Shown: positions 23,933 to 36,668 of the stretch, in pieces
Layout of the letters: the number at the start of each line of letters is the position of its first letter
Position numbering within the stretch: the first letter of the stretch is position 1
NCBI GenBank assembly: GCA_963930655.1
Contig: OZ005603.1
Location: 28,162,201 to 28,226,200 of the forward strand
Length of the DNA: 64,000 nucleotides
Origin: Myrica gale
Taxonomy: Eukaryota > Streptophyta > Magnoliopsida > Fagales > Myricaceae
Direction: 5' to 3'
Position numbers and translations under genes: made by a program
Notes under the pieces: generated by a model
The model's database searches: none
What the model saw: the letters and a program-made list of their open reading frames with translations, nothing else
What the model was told of the DNA's origin: nothing

Positions 23933-26900
23933 GTAAAGGGCTATTGAGTTAAACAAAGTTTGTGCGTGATTATTGAACCATAATTAGGTCTCTGTTTGTC
24001 TTTTAGTCAATTAAAAACTAGTGAGATTTCAACTTTGCAACGGACTTTGCAGAGAGAGGTAATGGGATGATGATTACTGTTTAGACCTCGTTGTTTTATA
24101 TAGTCTATAGGTGATTATATAATATCGTGTAAATCTTTGTTTGCCCTTTAGTCTTGTAGAAACTAGGTGCCACTTAAACGTCCCGACTGGCTTTCTTCTC
24201 TTTAACTGCTTTAGAGTCCAACATGTGGATGCCTTTGGACAAACTAATTTGTCTTTGATAAGTTGGTGAATGGTTTCTGCCAGTTACCTTGATAAACTCT
24301 GGTTACAATGAAAATTTGTCCCATTTCTGTTCCATAGTGAAACATTAGAATTTGTTCGGATTCAAAAGCTGCACGTAGATTACCATTTAAGTGTATTCAA
24401 TGTTAAGATTATTTTGCTCAGGAAAACAGTAAAGGAAGTACTTTTTCTTGTTAGTTGTGCAATGGAATTAAGGCTGCGTTTGTTTTGGCGTAAAATGAGG
24501 AAAATGAGAAAATATTTGCAGGGAAAACAAAACAAGTTTCAGTGTTTGGCTAATTCCTTGAAAATAAACTTATGGTGTTTGGTTGTCACCTGAAAATTTA
24601 AAGAACATTTTGTGAGCTTGTTTAGTTTTGATGTACCTTCTAGATTCATAATAACAATCATATTAAAGGGATCCAGACAAATACTTCCTCTAATAATCCA
24701 TTTGAATTATCAAATGCTCCAATCGGGAAATGTGGAATCAAAGTTCAAATGAGAGCGAGATAGTAAAAAATAGTAGATAGCTTATGTTACAGATACTTCC
24801 TCAATCAGTAAAGGAAGTACTTTTTCTTGTTAGTTGTGCAATGGAATTAAGGCTGCGTTTGTTTCGGCGTAAAATGAGGAAAATGAGAAAATATTTGCAG
24901 GGAAAACAAAACAAGTTTCAGTGTTTGGCTAATTCCTTGAAAATAAACTTATGGTGTTTGGTTGTCACCTGAAAATTTAAAGAACATTTTGTGAGCTTGT
25001 TTAGTTTTGATGTACCTTCTAGATTCATAATAACAATCATATTAAAGGGATCCAGACAGATACTTCCTCTAATAATCCATTTGAATTATCAAATGCTCCA
25101 ATCGGGAAATGTGGAATCAAAGTTCAAATGAGAGCGAGATAGTAAAAAATAGTAGATAGCTTATGTTAAAAATAGTCACCTGAAAAATAACTTAAATTTT
25201 TTTGTTATGATAGTAGAGAAAAAATAGTTGAAAAAAAATAGTAAATATCGTATGTTTACAATAGAATAAAGAAAAAAATAGTCACCTGAAAAATAACTTA
25301 AGTTTTTTTGTTACGATAGTAGAGAAAAAATAATAGATAGCCTATAAATGTTGCCATAGAATAGAGAAAAAATATTTAACTGGAAAATCATTTAAGTTTG
25401 TTTTTGTTAGAGAAAAAATAGTATATAGCATATTTTGCGATGGAATAGATAAAAAATAGTCACCTGAAAAATGACTTAAGTTTTTTTTTGTTACGATAGT
25501 AGAGAAAATATAGATGAGAAAAAATAGTAGATAGCGTCTGTTAGATAAAATAGAGAAAATATAGTCATCTGAAAAATAACTTACGCTTCTTCAAATGGTA
25601 AGTTATTTTCAGCCTGATACACGTTATTTTCCTTTGACCACTTATCCCATTTTCCTTTGACTCTTTTTTTCAGCCCCTACGAAACACACATATTTTTGAA
25701 AATATTCTGCATGAAAATATATTCGGTCGAAACAAACGCAGCCTAAATTCTCAATGTCATGAAATGGTAGCTGATGTTGTTCAGGCATACGTCACAACTT
25801 GGTTGTCTTCTTTGTGCGTTCTGGCGGTTTTTTTTTTGTTTCTAATGTTATTTACCACTGTAGGTTAAATTGTCAAAAGTCAGCTATGCGCAGCCTCCGG
25901 TTGGCTAGAAATCACTCTACTTCTGAGCATGAAAGGCTTGTCTATGAAGGATGGATTTTGTATGACACTGGCCATCGTGACGAAGCATTAGGTAGGGCTG
26001 AGGAGTCCATTGCTATACAGAGATCATTTGAAGCTTTCTTCCTTAAAGCATATGCTTTAGCAGACTCTAGTCTTGATCCTGAGTCTTCAATGTACGTGAT
26101 CCAGCTTCTAGAGGAAGCTCTCAGATGCCCTTCTGATGGCCTTCGTAAAGGACAAGTAAGCGTGATAACTCAGTAGTTTTGACATATTTGTCTCATGCAG
26201 CAAATAAATGTTTAATTTGGGTGAGTGCTATTCTGCAGGCGCTGAATAATCTAGGCAGTGTTTACGTAGACTGTGATAAACTGGATCTTGCTGCTGACTG
26301 CTACGTAAATGCACTTAATATCAAGCATACACGAGCACATCAGGGTCTGGCACGTGTATATCATCTTAAAAATCAACGCAAAGCTGCCTATGATGAGATG
26401 ACAAAACTTATAGAGAAGGCCCAGAACAATGCATCTGCTTATGAGAAACGTTCAGAATATTGTGACCGTGACATGGCAAAGAGTGACCTGAGTATGGCAA
26501 CACAATTAGATCCTCTGAGGACATACCCTTACAGATATCGGGCAGCAGGTAAGTTTCATAATGATTTTTCTTTATTGTCAGTACACTTTGTTCATATTGG
26601 AAGCCATTGTCAATTATGAACTTGAAACAAAAAAGACATTGCCAAGTGTTGAAAAATTGGTGCAGCGAAGTGAATTATCTTTTGCACTTGGGATAGTTCT
26701 GTTATTGTCTTAGTAATAAAGATGCTGAATCTGTAGATCACTCTAGTGGATGTTTGATGTTGGAAGTCATTGCAAACTTCTGGTCAGCTCCACATCTTAG
26801 TGTTTTGACTCTAATTAACAGGATCAACTAGCTTTTTGTTCGAGCTTTCCATCTTCATCATAAAAATGGCTGACATTTTCTATGTTTATGATGAAGTATT

Positions 26901-28325
26901 TTGCAAAACAATTTTAGCATGCTTCTCAAAGAAAGGCATGGGTACTCAGTTTGTCAGATTCAAGAAGTAAAAGGAAAGATCAGCATAATTGCTGGGACCT
27001 CCCCTTTCTTTAGGAGGAAAAGATTGCCTTGTGGATAGAACAATGCTGCATTATGTGCATGATTAGGCCTACTGATGTTGGAAGATTAGAAGGACCCTCT
27101 TCCTTTGCTTGTTATACTAACATATTCTATGAAACTATTTCCAGTCAGACCTCCTTTTGTATCTTCATCCCTATGAAACCTTTATATATGGATGAAATTA
27201 CTTATACATTACATTAGAGGTACAATACTTAAGCAGTTGCTTCATCTATTAGCCAGTTAGTTGCCATATCTCTGAACTCTATCACTTTATAAAGCTGCTG
27301 CCATAATCATGGGGGTCAGAACAGTTTTCTGTTGCATTATCTGCTGAGTAGTCTCAATTATTAGTCATTTTCATTACCCTCAGTGTGTTGCAACCACCTT
27401 TCTGTGTTCTTTAGTCATGAGATCATAAGTTGCACATCTCCATTTAAATTATGCATGTCTATTCCTTCCCTAGTGGCCTGAGACACTATTTTTTAGTTTA
27501 ATGACAATGCCTTATGACATGCTAGTTGCAGACCATGTGTATCGTCTGAAATTGTAAGTTGACCTGAAAAAGAACATGGAGCTTACTTGAAGAGTTAACT
27601 TCAATCATGGGCCTGTTTGATACTAAAAATAAATTTCATTTTCACTTGAAAAGATTACTTAAGCGTACAGTGTACATGTTAATTGTGTCATGATTAATTC
27701 CGGCAAATGTTTGTTTGTATTGGTGTATATGGTATTCGTATCAACATCAGGTTGAACTGCTCCTGTCAAGTAGCATTTTCTCATCCCATATTGCATTCAT
27801 CAAACTACAAGTATTGCTTCTGAAGTAGAGAGCAGAACCAGTTGACTTTTACCTAATACTGGTGATACTTGTAAAAATAAGAAAAAGCAGTGGACTGGTA
27901 TTTGGAGTACATCACAAAAGTGACCGAACTTAGTTGAATGAAGTGGATAGTTCTCCCACTCTCCCTTCATACTTGATATTCTGGTGTATTTTATCCTATT
28001 TGCATGGAAAATCAGCTTCATATTTATCCAAAAGTAAGTGCATTTGAATAATGGGACCATTTTGTAGACTTCTGACATGGGAATTATGCCTGCAGTTTTA
28101 ATGGATGACCACAAAGAAATTGAAGCCATCGCTGAGCTTACAAGGGCCATAGCTTTCAAACCAGATCTTCAGCTCCTGCATCTTCGAGCGGCATTTCATG
28201 AATCGATGGGGGATTATTTCTCCACCATTAGAGACTGTGAAGCAGCTCTCTGTCTTGATCCCACTCATGCTGATACTCTTGAGCTCTACAAAAAAGCAAG
28301 GGAGCGGGTTAATGAACAAGAATAG
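21420..28325 (+). CDS. ETO1: ETO1-type BTB-TPR protein, regulator of ACC synthase turnover
   Basis: Exons are 21420-23425, 25864-26155, 26239-26548 and 28096-28325. Their sum, 2838 nt, gives 945 residues, close to Arabidopsis ETO1 (951 as I recall). ETO1 proteins bridge type-2 ACC synthases to a CUL3 E3 ligase and so limit ethylene production. The N terminus MQHNIFTTMRSLKIMDGCK and the motifs GCGVGD-like VGDKFLNHL, DHLRVNSIRSKS and YRRIENCPQFEKA match ETO1 rather than its shorter EOL paralogues. A BTB domain lies at about residues 235-330 and TPR repeats cover about 455-940, ending in DPTHADTLELYKKARE. The start is the ATG at 21420, since upstream codons lie in a likely intron. Splice sites are all GT-AG, for example TTAAG|GTAAC and CTGCAG|TTTT. 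No stop or frameshift was seen. Confidence 0.95.
23891..23933. repeat. GT/GA compound microsatellite in ETO1 intron 1
   Basis: A (TG)n run passes directly into a (GA)n run, inside intron 1 of the ETO1-type gene. Confidence 0.9.
24427..24789 (+). repeat. 363 bp direct repeat, copy 1, in ETO1 intron 1
   Basis: Starts CAGTAAAGGAAGTACTTTTT and ends TAGCTTATGTTA. It is nearly identical to 24806-25168 (offset 379), with only about two differences seen, such as TTTTGG versus TTTCGG. The spacer is 16 bp. The duplicated unit includes the left end of the Harbinger-like element plus its flank. Confidence 0.93.
24806..25168 (+). repeat. 363 bp direct repeat, copy 2, in ETO1 intron 1
   Basis: Second copy of 24427-24789. 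It runs into a series of degenerate units (25168-25600) built on ATAGTCACCTGAAAAATAAC and AGAAAAAATAGTAGATAGC. Confidence 0.93.
24851..25743. mobile_element. PIF/Harbinger-like non-autonomous element in ETO1 intron 1
   Basis: The left end GGCTGCGTTTGTTTCG is the inverse of the right end CGAAACAAACGCAGCC. The flanking trinucleotide is TAA on both sides (24848-24850 and 25744-25746), matching the TWA target of PIF/Harbinger elements. The interior consists of four or five degenerate repeats of roughly 80-100 bp with no coding capacity. Another left end, generated by the 363 bp duplication, lies at 24472. Intronic position means it should be spliced out. Confidence 0.72.
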
Positions 28326-29824
28326 TGAAGATTAGAAATTCGTATTTGTGTTTCTTTTCTTCATAAGTTACGGGGCCAATCCTGCTGTCGCTACTGCAAT
28401 TTTCTAATACAAAGCTACCGCTTTGTCAGCACAAGATCTACTTTGGGAATAGTTCCAAGAAACCTTTGAGTACTAGATTTGACGTGGCCTTTGGCAAAGA
28501 AGAAAATCTAGAGGAAAAGGAGAATTTTGATTCGGAAAGAAAGGAAAGTAGAGGGGCAAAAGATACTATGTAAATATGTCAACTGGGCTATATCAACTGA
28601 TAATTCATGCAGTGCGGACTGCTGCTGGTGCTGTCCAATATACTACTTATGGTTGAGATGGTTGTAAAATTAGCAAAGATGGCACGAGGCATGTACATGA
28701 ATGGCAGCTTGTGGTGTAAGTTTTTCCAGTTTAGAGGTGTACACGTTTTTTGTTGAGCGATTTACAAAGTGTCATTATTTCTTCAGGTTTTTCTCTCAAT
28801 TGTTGTATGAGCTTCACAGTTTCCCCTTGTGACAAACAGGAAATTCCTAAAAGAATGTTTATAACTTTTAAAACTGCCTCTATGAGAGCAAATTCAGACC
28901 CTCTTCTGTATTTTTCTTGTTCCGTACTTCTACTTCCTAATTTCCCAATAAATTGCTTTGGAAAGGATTATCTAGCGAGTGGACAGTGATGTGGATCTAT
29001 GAGCATTAAGGAGTATTTTTTTTCTTTTTTCCTCTTCTATACGTCGAATTAGATGATCTAGGGTGCGTTTGCTAACAATATTTCACAAAATATTTCACAA
29101 ACTCACAATAAAATACTACAATATAATCTCTCTCCCATCAAATCATAACTTTTCACTACAAAAAATATAAAAAATTACCTATCTCTTCACTTTTTCACTA
29201 AACTCAATATCAACACTAAACTCAATACTAAAAATTTTACAACACAAACATAACCCTAATAGGAGAGAGATAGACGCAACATATAAGTTTTACACCAACA
29301 CCAACAGGATGTTATCTTCCCAATCAAAAAGGTTGATACATCGTTTAAAGCTACGACACGCAAGTCAGCTAGATTTGCAAACGCAGTGACTTCGGTGCTC
29401 CATAGTCCATTCGTTTCTACATGCATAGGTGATGTTCGTTTTGAAGGTTTTTGTAGGATTTGGAGGATTTTGTGAATTTTTAGGTGATGTTAAAGTTGTG
29501 TTGGTGTTTGTGTAGAAATTGTTGAGGTGTAAAAAAAATTAATGATTATGTTTAAAGTTGTTTTTATTTTTTTTTTCGAATTTATTAAATTTTGAATATT
29601 ATATTATATAAATTAAAAACAAAACAAAAAACGCAAAAGCATAAAAGGACAAAATTTTGCAACGAAAACAACGAAAGATGACTTGCTTTCTCCACCAAAA
29701 CCGCAAAAGGCAAGCTGCCTAAGGCTCTGGTTATGGTGTGAGTTCAGCAGTGTGTGAGTGGTGTGAGTTGACGGTGAGGATTGCGCGAGTGTGTTTGGAC
29801 GGCTCACAAGTTGCCAGCGCATTA
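28326..29824. other. ETO1 3' UTR and intergenic DNA
   Basis: The first few hundred bases should be the ETO1 3' UTR. About 29063-29265 begins GGGTGCGTTTGCT and ends in AAACATAACCC, a weak inverted pair that may be another old Harbinger-like MITE. No coding region is recognised. Confidence 0.45.
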
Positions 29825-30086
29825 ATGAGCGCCCCGAATCCTGACCCGACCGTATTCCCCCTTCAACCCAGCTCTCCCGCAAAATGAGCTTCGATCCCCA
29901 AATTCGAGTTTTTCCCCCAAATTCGAATTCAAGCTTTTTCCCTAGCCCTAGCAGAGTCTTCAGCTTCGACTCCTTCGGAAGACTCCACTTCGCTTCAGCC
30001 TTGGACTCCTCCGGAGATTGAAACCGCTTTCCATTCTGCCGCTGCAAAAGCGGAGCGAGTTTTCTCTGACTTAAAACCCGATCGAG
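29825..30086 (+). pseudogene. Orphan first exon of an unidentified gene, with one nonsense codon
   Basis: From the ATG at 29825 a coding-like frame reads MSAPNPDPTVFPLQPSSPAK, then TGA at 29885-29887. It continues in the same frame through AESSASTPSEDS, LQPWTPPEIETAF and AKAERVFSDLKPDR up to a donor-like GATCGAG|GTAC at 30086. Only one stop in 87 codons, and the composition (proline/serine-rich, then a helical stretch), look like a damaged first exon. A T-rich intron-like sequence follows, but no further exon was found before the LecRK flank. I do not recognise the family. It could be a truncated gene copy or a fragment carried by a transposon. Confidence 0.5.
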
Positions 30087-30686
30087 GTACACTAGTTTTG
30101 CTTTTTCTAATTTTGATTTTTTTTTTCTTTTGTTCCGTTTTATCCCATTCGCTAGTTTTACTTCCGTTTACTATTTTTTGAATTGGTTTGATCCCATTCT
30201 TCACTCATATATTGCTGTTAATTTGAGAAGATTCTGATAAACAATAAATTAGAAACGATCTATAATTTTGGGTAACGAGAGAGATTTGTTACATCCAATC
30301 AATGCTACTAGGACAGACGGTGTAATAGAAAACTCAGGAAAGTTAACGAAGACTCAGCACCCTGCGATTTCCACTCTTAAGTACGTAGGCTATGGTGCGA
30401 TTTAGTGGGGAATCAAACCTGGTATCGTATACCTTGTCTGCATAACTCATGGTTCACCATTAATTACCACTAAGGCAATTCTTGTGGTAGGTACAACTAA
30501 TAAAATCTTTAAACGTGGGCAAAAATTAAGTAATCCATCATGTATATATATATGTTCTTTCTGATCAAGTAATCCAATACGTTTTTTCTTTCTTTTATCC
30601 TCTCTTGCACTCACACATGAGGAAGAGATCAAAATTCTTCATTTCTTCTTCTTTTTCTATTCTATAGTTATCGCTCTCTCCCCAAA

Positions 30687-30733
<47 letters not shown>

Positions 30734-32387
30734 ACAGTATTTGGTCTCTAGAGTACTACTTCCCACCGTATAACATTTGGTATTTAATTTCCCTCCCAAA
30801 AGTACTCTCTAATATATAATAGTATTTGGTCGCTAGAACTACTTCCCACTTATAGCGGCCTATTTGGTATTCGGAACTACTAGAAGAGTTTAACCGATCA
30901 GATTTGACAAGATGTCCATATATATATAATATTATTTTTCTTAGATAATAAGAGGAAAAGGGAAAGAGATACATGCATACATCTTAGAAAGGTAAAGAAA
31001 TAGACTTATCAAGACGTTTAATTACTATATTGACCGAAAAAAAAGGAAAAGATCATGAGATTATTTCAAAAGAAAATTTCAACTATAACAAATTGTTTGT
31101 ATTTTTTTTCTTCTGCAACCAACAAATTCTTTATAGTTAAAGGCTGCTGGAGTCATTTTCAAAGTAATTAGCGAATAGTCGTTCCGATTCCTACGACAAT
31201 CTGCAGAAAATGATCACTAACAAATTAATGGATGGAAACAAATGACGACGTGTCTTGTACCATTTTTTATATTTCGTGGACGACGTAGCTCTAGAGATCA
31301 ATAATGTAGACAATAATAGAGGTGTATGGACCACTTTTTAATTTACAATAGCTATGCCTATTTTACTATGGTTGAAAACCGGATTTTCGGTCCTGCTAAA
31401 ATAGAGGACTGGACCAACCAATGCAGTCCGGTCCGGATCACTTCGGTTTCATTTTTAATTTTTTTAGGTTAATTTCGAAGGGGGAAAAATATATAAAAAT
31501 ATAGAGTTTTAATTTAGATTAAAATTAAAACTTTTAAGTATGTAATTTGTATTAAAAATATATTTTTTATTATTTATATTAATAAATACGGTCCGGTCCA
31601 GACCATATTTTTTTTTAAAAAAAGGATCGGACCGCATTTAAAAAAATAGGACCGGACTGAACAGGTCCGATCCGCGGTCCGATTTTGATTATAGACCAAA
31701 TTGTGGATGTTTGTTCCACCCGTAATTGTAGGTGTGATCGACACCACATGAGCGAGCATGTACTTAGGCAAGATTAGAAGGAAAAAGTTTGCGTCCTAAA
31801 GTTGTAGTCTTAACAGATTCTAACTTGTTCTTATACTGCTAACACATAATGAATGTCATCAATGGTCAAAATAAAATTAGTATATGTATTAATAGTACAG
31901 TTAAAAAATTGAAACATTAGTATATTATTTAATGTAATATTATGAGACATTGATAAAATTTATTAATATATTTATAGTATCAAAATTAATAAAAAATTTA
32001 AAACCAAAACTTTGTTCGATTATGAGACCCATTGAGTAGGGGCCAGTTTAGGGCCTATAACAGAGAACAAGATGAACTAGAAAAAATCTCACAACCATGA
32101 CAGTATCAGCTACTCTCTTGCTTTAGAAAAAGAGTGTACGAACAATGTGCGCCTATTTCTGATCTGATGCAAACCTAGTAGTAACCCAAAAAGGATCCTT
32201 TCCAAACTATATATTCAGCTGACGGGGTGAAACATTGAAACAAATGGTCAATAAAGAATGATGACTTCCATCTGTATGCATTACAATTGGTCCATCTGTA
32301 TGCATTACAATTGGCGCATTAATTACATGCTAGGTATGCCTGGAAAATGGGAAAGGGGAATTGGAAAAAGCTTTTGAGGCTTCCGTA
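30087..32387. other. 3' flank of LecRK copy a, part of the duplicated segment
   Basis: From about 30240 it aligns with 46490-47915, the 3' flank of LecRK copy c. A CT/AT microsatellite lies at about 30683-30733. About 31368-31690 is a GGTCCGG-rich insertion absent from the paralogous position near 47215. A 22 bp unit CATCTGTATGCATTACAATTGG-like is doubled near 32265-32314 but single in copy c. No gene is recognised. Confidence 0.65.
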
Positions 32388-34418
32388 TTATCTGCCGGAG
32401 CCTATAGAACCGGTTGAGATGCCCCCAGTTGATGAAGAAATATACGTCGTTGTGATCGTATCCCCAGAAATCGCTTCTAACAATCTCGAGTTCATTTCGC
32501 TGAAGCTTCGGGAATCGACGGAGCCCCAGTCTTCGATGTTAGGAAGTGGATCGTCCCCACTAAGATACCGTGTTACTTGTCTCATGGTTGGTCGAGCTTC
32601 TGGCTTATGATGGGAACAAAGTAGACCCAATTCCAAAACCATCTGAACCTCTTCAACTACGTAAGTGGAGTTCAACTTTGGATCAATTGCGTCCTGAATT
32701 TGACCCTTTTCATGGCGTTCGATCGCCCAGTCTACCAGAACGAAGTCGTTCGAGCCGATTGGTCTTCTCCCGGTAACCACTTCAAGAAGCAAAATCCCAT
32801 ATGCAAACACATCGGAACTTGTAGATACCTTGCCTGTGCGAGCCAATTCAGGTGCGATATACCCAATCGTCCCGACGACATTGGTGGTGTGTGATAATAT
32901 GTCGTGATCATATAGCCTGGCAAGACCGAAGTCGCCTAGCCGAGCATTCATTTCAGCATCTATCAACACATTGCTGGACTTCACGTCTCGGTGGATTACC
33001 ACTTGCTCCCATTCTTCATGTAGATACAACAATCCTGAAGCGATGCCTTTCAGGATGCTGAATCTTTTCTCCCAATTTAACACAAAATTGGGTTTCGGTT
33101 TGTAGATAAGAGAATCAAGGCTACCATTTGGAATATAGTCGTAGACAATGAGCAGATCATTTTTACGCTTGCACCAACCTTGAAGATTGACCAGGTTCTT
33201 GTGTCTTAACCTTCCCAAGCACTCAATCTCAGCTGCAAATTCTCTCATTCCATGGGCCGAGTTACGCACTATCTTCTTTACAGCAACCTCACTTCCGGTG
33301 GCAGGTAAAGTACCTTTGTAGACTTGACCAAAGCCTCCAGCTCCAATAACCTCACTCTCTTTGAAACCCTTTGTCGCTGCATAGAGATCCCTGTATCCGA
33401 ACCTGCGAGGACAATCCATCTCCCACTCCTCAAGACTCTCATTGTGCCCCAACATTTTGTACAACGTAAGAGAGAACAGAGTTCCCAATAAAATAAGGGC
33501 GAAAGCAGATAGAGTGGCAATGACTGCAATAACTGTGGGTTTGAAAGAGGATGCACTTTTCTCCTTTGGAGGTGGCACAGGGAGTTGGGCAAGATTTAGT
33601 GGGGGAGCAGATCCGTTCATCGAAAAACTCCATCCTAAGATGTAATGAGAGCTTGCTTTCTCGCCCGTTGACGCGGAGAAACCGATATACATGGTCTCCG
33701 TAAGAAATTGAGTAAGGTCTATATGGTGGGAAATGAGTGGCAGTGTTGGTTTTGCTTTTGGTGAGGGAGCTATCGTCACGTACACAATTTTTTTCACGCC
33801 GTCATACTCTATCCATGCTTGAATAGGATCACCGCTCCCCAAATTCACTTCTTCCTCGTGTGTTTCAGTGCCGTCGGGAAAATAAGCCGCTGGTTTGTTT
33901 CTTACTGAAGACATGCTATTGATGTCGATACCCACATGGCTTCCTTCAGAATCTGAAAACTCTTCATACCCCTTGACTGTATCAAATTCAACCGCAAAGA
34001 GATGATTTGAAGAATTCCCGTTGTTGGACGTGTTGAGGATTCCCAGGTAGTGCTCAGCCTGAGCTCCAGGAAATTGCTTGGTGGGGGACAAGGTGAAAGC
34101 AAGACCATAACCTCCTTCGCCGGAACTTGGAGGGACTATTGCAAAAACAAATGATGTGCTGAAAGAAGAAGCGTTTGCCTGGTAAAGAGAAGAATTTCTG
34201 CTAATGATTTGAATGGGATCTTCATAGAATGCATGGCCTATAACATTTTTTGATGAATTGGTGAGCCTAAGAAGACCGCTGGGCTTGATAATTGAGGCTC
34301 CAGATGTGTTGAGATTTTCTTCACGACCGTTGAATCCATTGAAGACGAATTCGACGCTTTGAGAGTGAGCGATGAAAGGAAACAGGAGAAGGAAAGCAAA
34401 AGAAATTACGAAAGCCAT
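32388..34418 (-). CDS. L-type lectin-domain receptor kinase (LecRK copy a), intact
   Basis: A single-exon, 676-residue plasma-membrane receptor kinase, the usual LecRK length and gene structure. A signal peptide covers about 1-19. A legume-type lectin ectodomain covers about 21-268 (VEFVFNGF, YGLAFTLSP, FAVEFDTVKGYE, HVGIDINS, ILGWSFSMNG). The transmembrane helix is at about 294-320, and the kinase at about 353-620. The kinase has the glycine loop GAGGFGQVYKG (359-369), Lys in VAVKK (381), HRDVKSSN (476-483), DFG (496-498) and APE (522-524). HRD rather than a divergent loop predicts an active RD kinase. Family members sense extracellular signals in immunity and development; the ligand here is unknown. 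The kinase resembles clade VI, by memory only. It is the only intact copy in the cluster. Confidence 0.95.
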   Translation of the reverse strand: MAFVISFAFLLLFPFIAHSQSVEFVFNGFNGREENLNTSGASIIKPSGLLRLTNSSKNVIGHAFYEDPIQIISRNSSLYQANASSFSTSFVFAIVPPSSGEGGYGLAFTLSPTKQFPGAQAEHYLGILNTSNNGNSSNHLFAVEFDTVKGYEEFSDSEGSHVGIDINSMSSVRNKPAAYFPDGTETHEEEVNLGSGDPIQAWIEYDGVKKIVYVTIAPSPKAKPTLPLISHHIDLTQFLTETMYIGFSASTGEKASSHYILGWSFSMNGSAPPLNLAQLPVPPPKEKSASSFKPTVIAVIATLSAFALILLGTLFSLTLYKMLGHNESLEEWEMDCPRRFGYRDLYAATKGFKESEVIGAGGFGQVYKGTLPATGSEVAVKKIVRNSAHGMREFAAEIECLGRLRHKNLVNLQGWCKRKNDLLIVYDYIPNGSLDSLIYKPKPNFVLNWEKRFSILKGIASGLLYLHEEWEQVVIHRDVKSSNVLIDAEMNARLGDFGLARLYDHDILSHTTNVVGTIGYIAPELARTGKVSTSSDVFAYGILLLEVVTGRRPIGSNDFVLVDWAIERHEKGQIQDAIDPKLNSTYVVEEVQMVLELGLLCSHHKPEARPTMRQVTRYLSGDDPLPNIEDWGSVDSRSFSEMNSRLLEAISGDTITTTYISSSTGGISTGSIGSGR

Positions 34419-36505
34419 GGGAGTTCGAGAGTTGAGAGATTGTACGGGGGAAAAGCACGGAAGAGAAGACAGATCTTAAACAAAGACGTTGGAATCTTAC
34501 CGCGTCATGAGAGTTGGGAATGGGGGGTAAAAGTCAAAGTCCAGCACCGGCAAGTATTGATGAGGACAAAAACATACTCTGCCCTTTGGGAGTTACAGAC
34601 AAACAACGGTGGCACAGTGCGGTCCACTGTGTCATAATCATTACAGCAAGTCCATGAGAGCGAAGCAAGTGCGCAATTGGCTGATCATCACCTTGCCGTA
34701 GTGGGGAAGGATTTGAATTTTCCAAGTTCTCTCCCTCCTCTCCTTTGGCTAAAGAAAACGACTTCTACCGCCTAAGACCGCTGCTTTTGGCGGATGCAAT
34801 GTACATTTTGGGAATAAAGAGTTGAAAGTTTCTATGTAAAAATCGGCGTGGACTTGTAGTAACAGTACTGATGTTTGACCGGTGTACCCCTTTGCATTAT
34901 TGAAGCTGCTTCTAGTTGTCGAAAGGTGCTAGCTTTTCGAAGGTTTATTTATATATTAAAACGAACCAAAATCTAAATCATCTATTCTGCTCCAGACCAT
35001 AAGAATTGGAAACAAAGGAGGGAGACCATCGGGCAATGTGGGTACTGCGGAGTAGCAGTAAAAAAACTATTGTTGGTCTTGAAGCAAATTCTAAATTCGA
35101 TCTTTGTCGGTGTGAAGAGTTTAAACTGTAAAGTCAACCTCACTCAATCTTGTTAGAAAAATATTATTTAAATGATAAAATCTATTTTTTCTTAATTACT
35201 TAATTAATCTTTTGAGATAAGTATAAATTCACGTGAACATTAGAGCTAGACTTAGACTTTGCATTACACATAATTTCAATTAAATATTATACATGGTTGG
35301 ACCTACTAATTAAAAAAATCAGTTCGACTTATAAAAAATATAATTTAAATAATAAACTCTACTTCTTTAAATTTATCTAAGCCAGATTTTATCAATTTCT
35401 TTGTTATTTAATTAGAGTAGGAATGGCAGGAAAAGGAAGAGAATGATAGAAAATAGAGATGAGAGGAGACAGAGCTAGACTGGAACTTCTAAACAATAAA
35501 TTGTGGCCCAAGAGAAAAAAAAAATCCATAGTTTTGTCTCAATTTCTGATATACCCCCAACTAAATTACTACCAAGTAAAGATATGAAGTATGTTTTTCC
35601 TGATCGAGTGAGTTATCCCATAAGTTGCTTCTCTTATCTTCTCTCCCCCAATATTTAATATTATTTGATCTCTGGTACTTACTACTCGAAGAGTTTAACC
35701 ACGTTTACAATATTGCTATATAAATTATTAGGGATGGGTCAAACAGGTTTGAAAGTCCAATGTATGACTACAAAGAAACGATGATGTCTAGAAACCTTAT
35801 CCTTAGAATATCTGGGTCTCCGATCAGATTAAAAAAGAAAACAATAAAATTCAGGCGAATTAAATTGACCGGAAAAAAATCTTCTTCTTTTTTTTGGCCT
35901 TATGCATTCAACAAATAGCTAGCTTGTCTGATTCCTATCAAATATGCAGAAAATATGTAATAGACTAAGGATGAAAAATAAATAACGTGTCTTATGGCAT
36001 TTTTAAAATGGGAAAAAAGTCATTTCGTACTTTTAGACTAAAACATCGATATCAGTACTTTCGGGCGAAAACTATCAAATATATTACATCGAACTCTCAA
36101 ACTATTAAATTTCATCAATTTAAACTTTAAATAATATAAAAAATGTATCACGTGTGTTATAAATAAGTCATGTGACTAAATAAGTTGTAAACTAATCCCT
36201 GTGGTTAGGTTTTTGCTAAAAACATGTCATTCTGTCTATCTTCGTCTCTTTCTCTAACGACATATCCACAACGTGCTATGTGCCAAATGAGATCTCATAG
36301 TTCACTAGCATATGTCGTTAATGAAATACACGAAGATGGATAGAGGGACGTGTTTTTAATGAAAACCTTACCACGATGATTAATTTGTAGCTTTCTTTAC
36401 CTTAAAAAGACTAATTTGTAACTTTCCTATAGCACAATGATTATATAAGTGCATTTATGCCTAAATTATATTCCTTTTAAATTAAAGAAATTTTTTAAAT
36501 AAGAG
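34419..36505. other. 5' flank of LecRK copy a, part of the duplicated segment
   Basis: 34419-34930 resembles 51332-51960, upstream of copy c, so it should contain the promoter. 34980-36505 aligns with 58360-61160. Compared with that copy, it lacks about 0.9 kb near 36178, including the left end of a Mutator-like MITE whose right end survives at about 36462. No gene is recognised. Confidence 0.65.
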
Positions 36506-36668
36506 TGTAAAAAGATTGAAATCTTTTTTTTAATCAACTAGTACCACCTTTATTAATGAAAACTGAGAAAACAAATCATGGGGGGTCAGTTCCAGCATAA
36601 ACCCAGTACAATTCAGGAAAATGCTCATGAACTTCGGGGTAGCCTCCAGTTAAAAACTTGGAAGCAGC

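Noticed and set aside
29613..30092. Minus-strand frame of 159 codons
   Set aside because: The plus strand of the same region has better coding character, a proper start and a donor site. The minus frame is its shadow.
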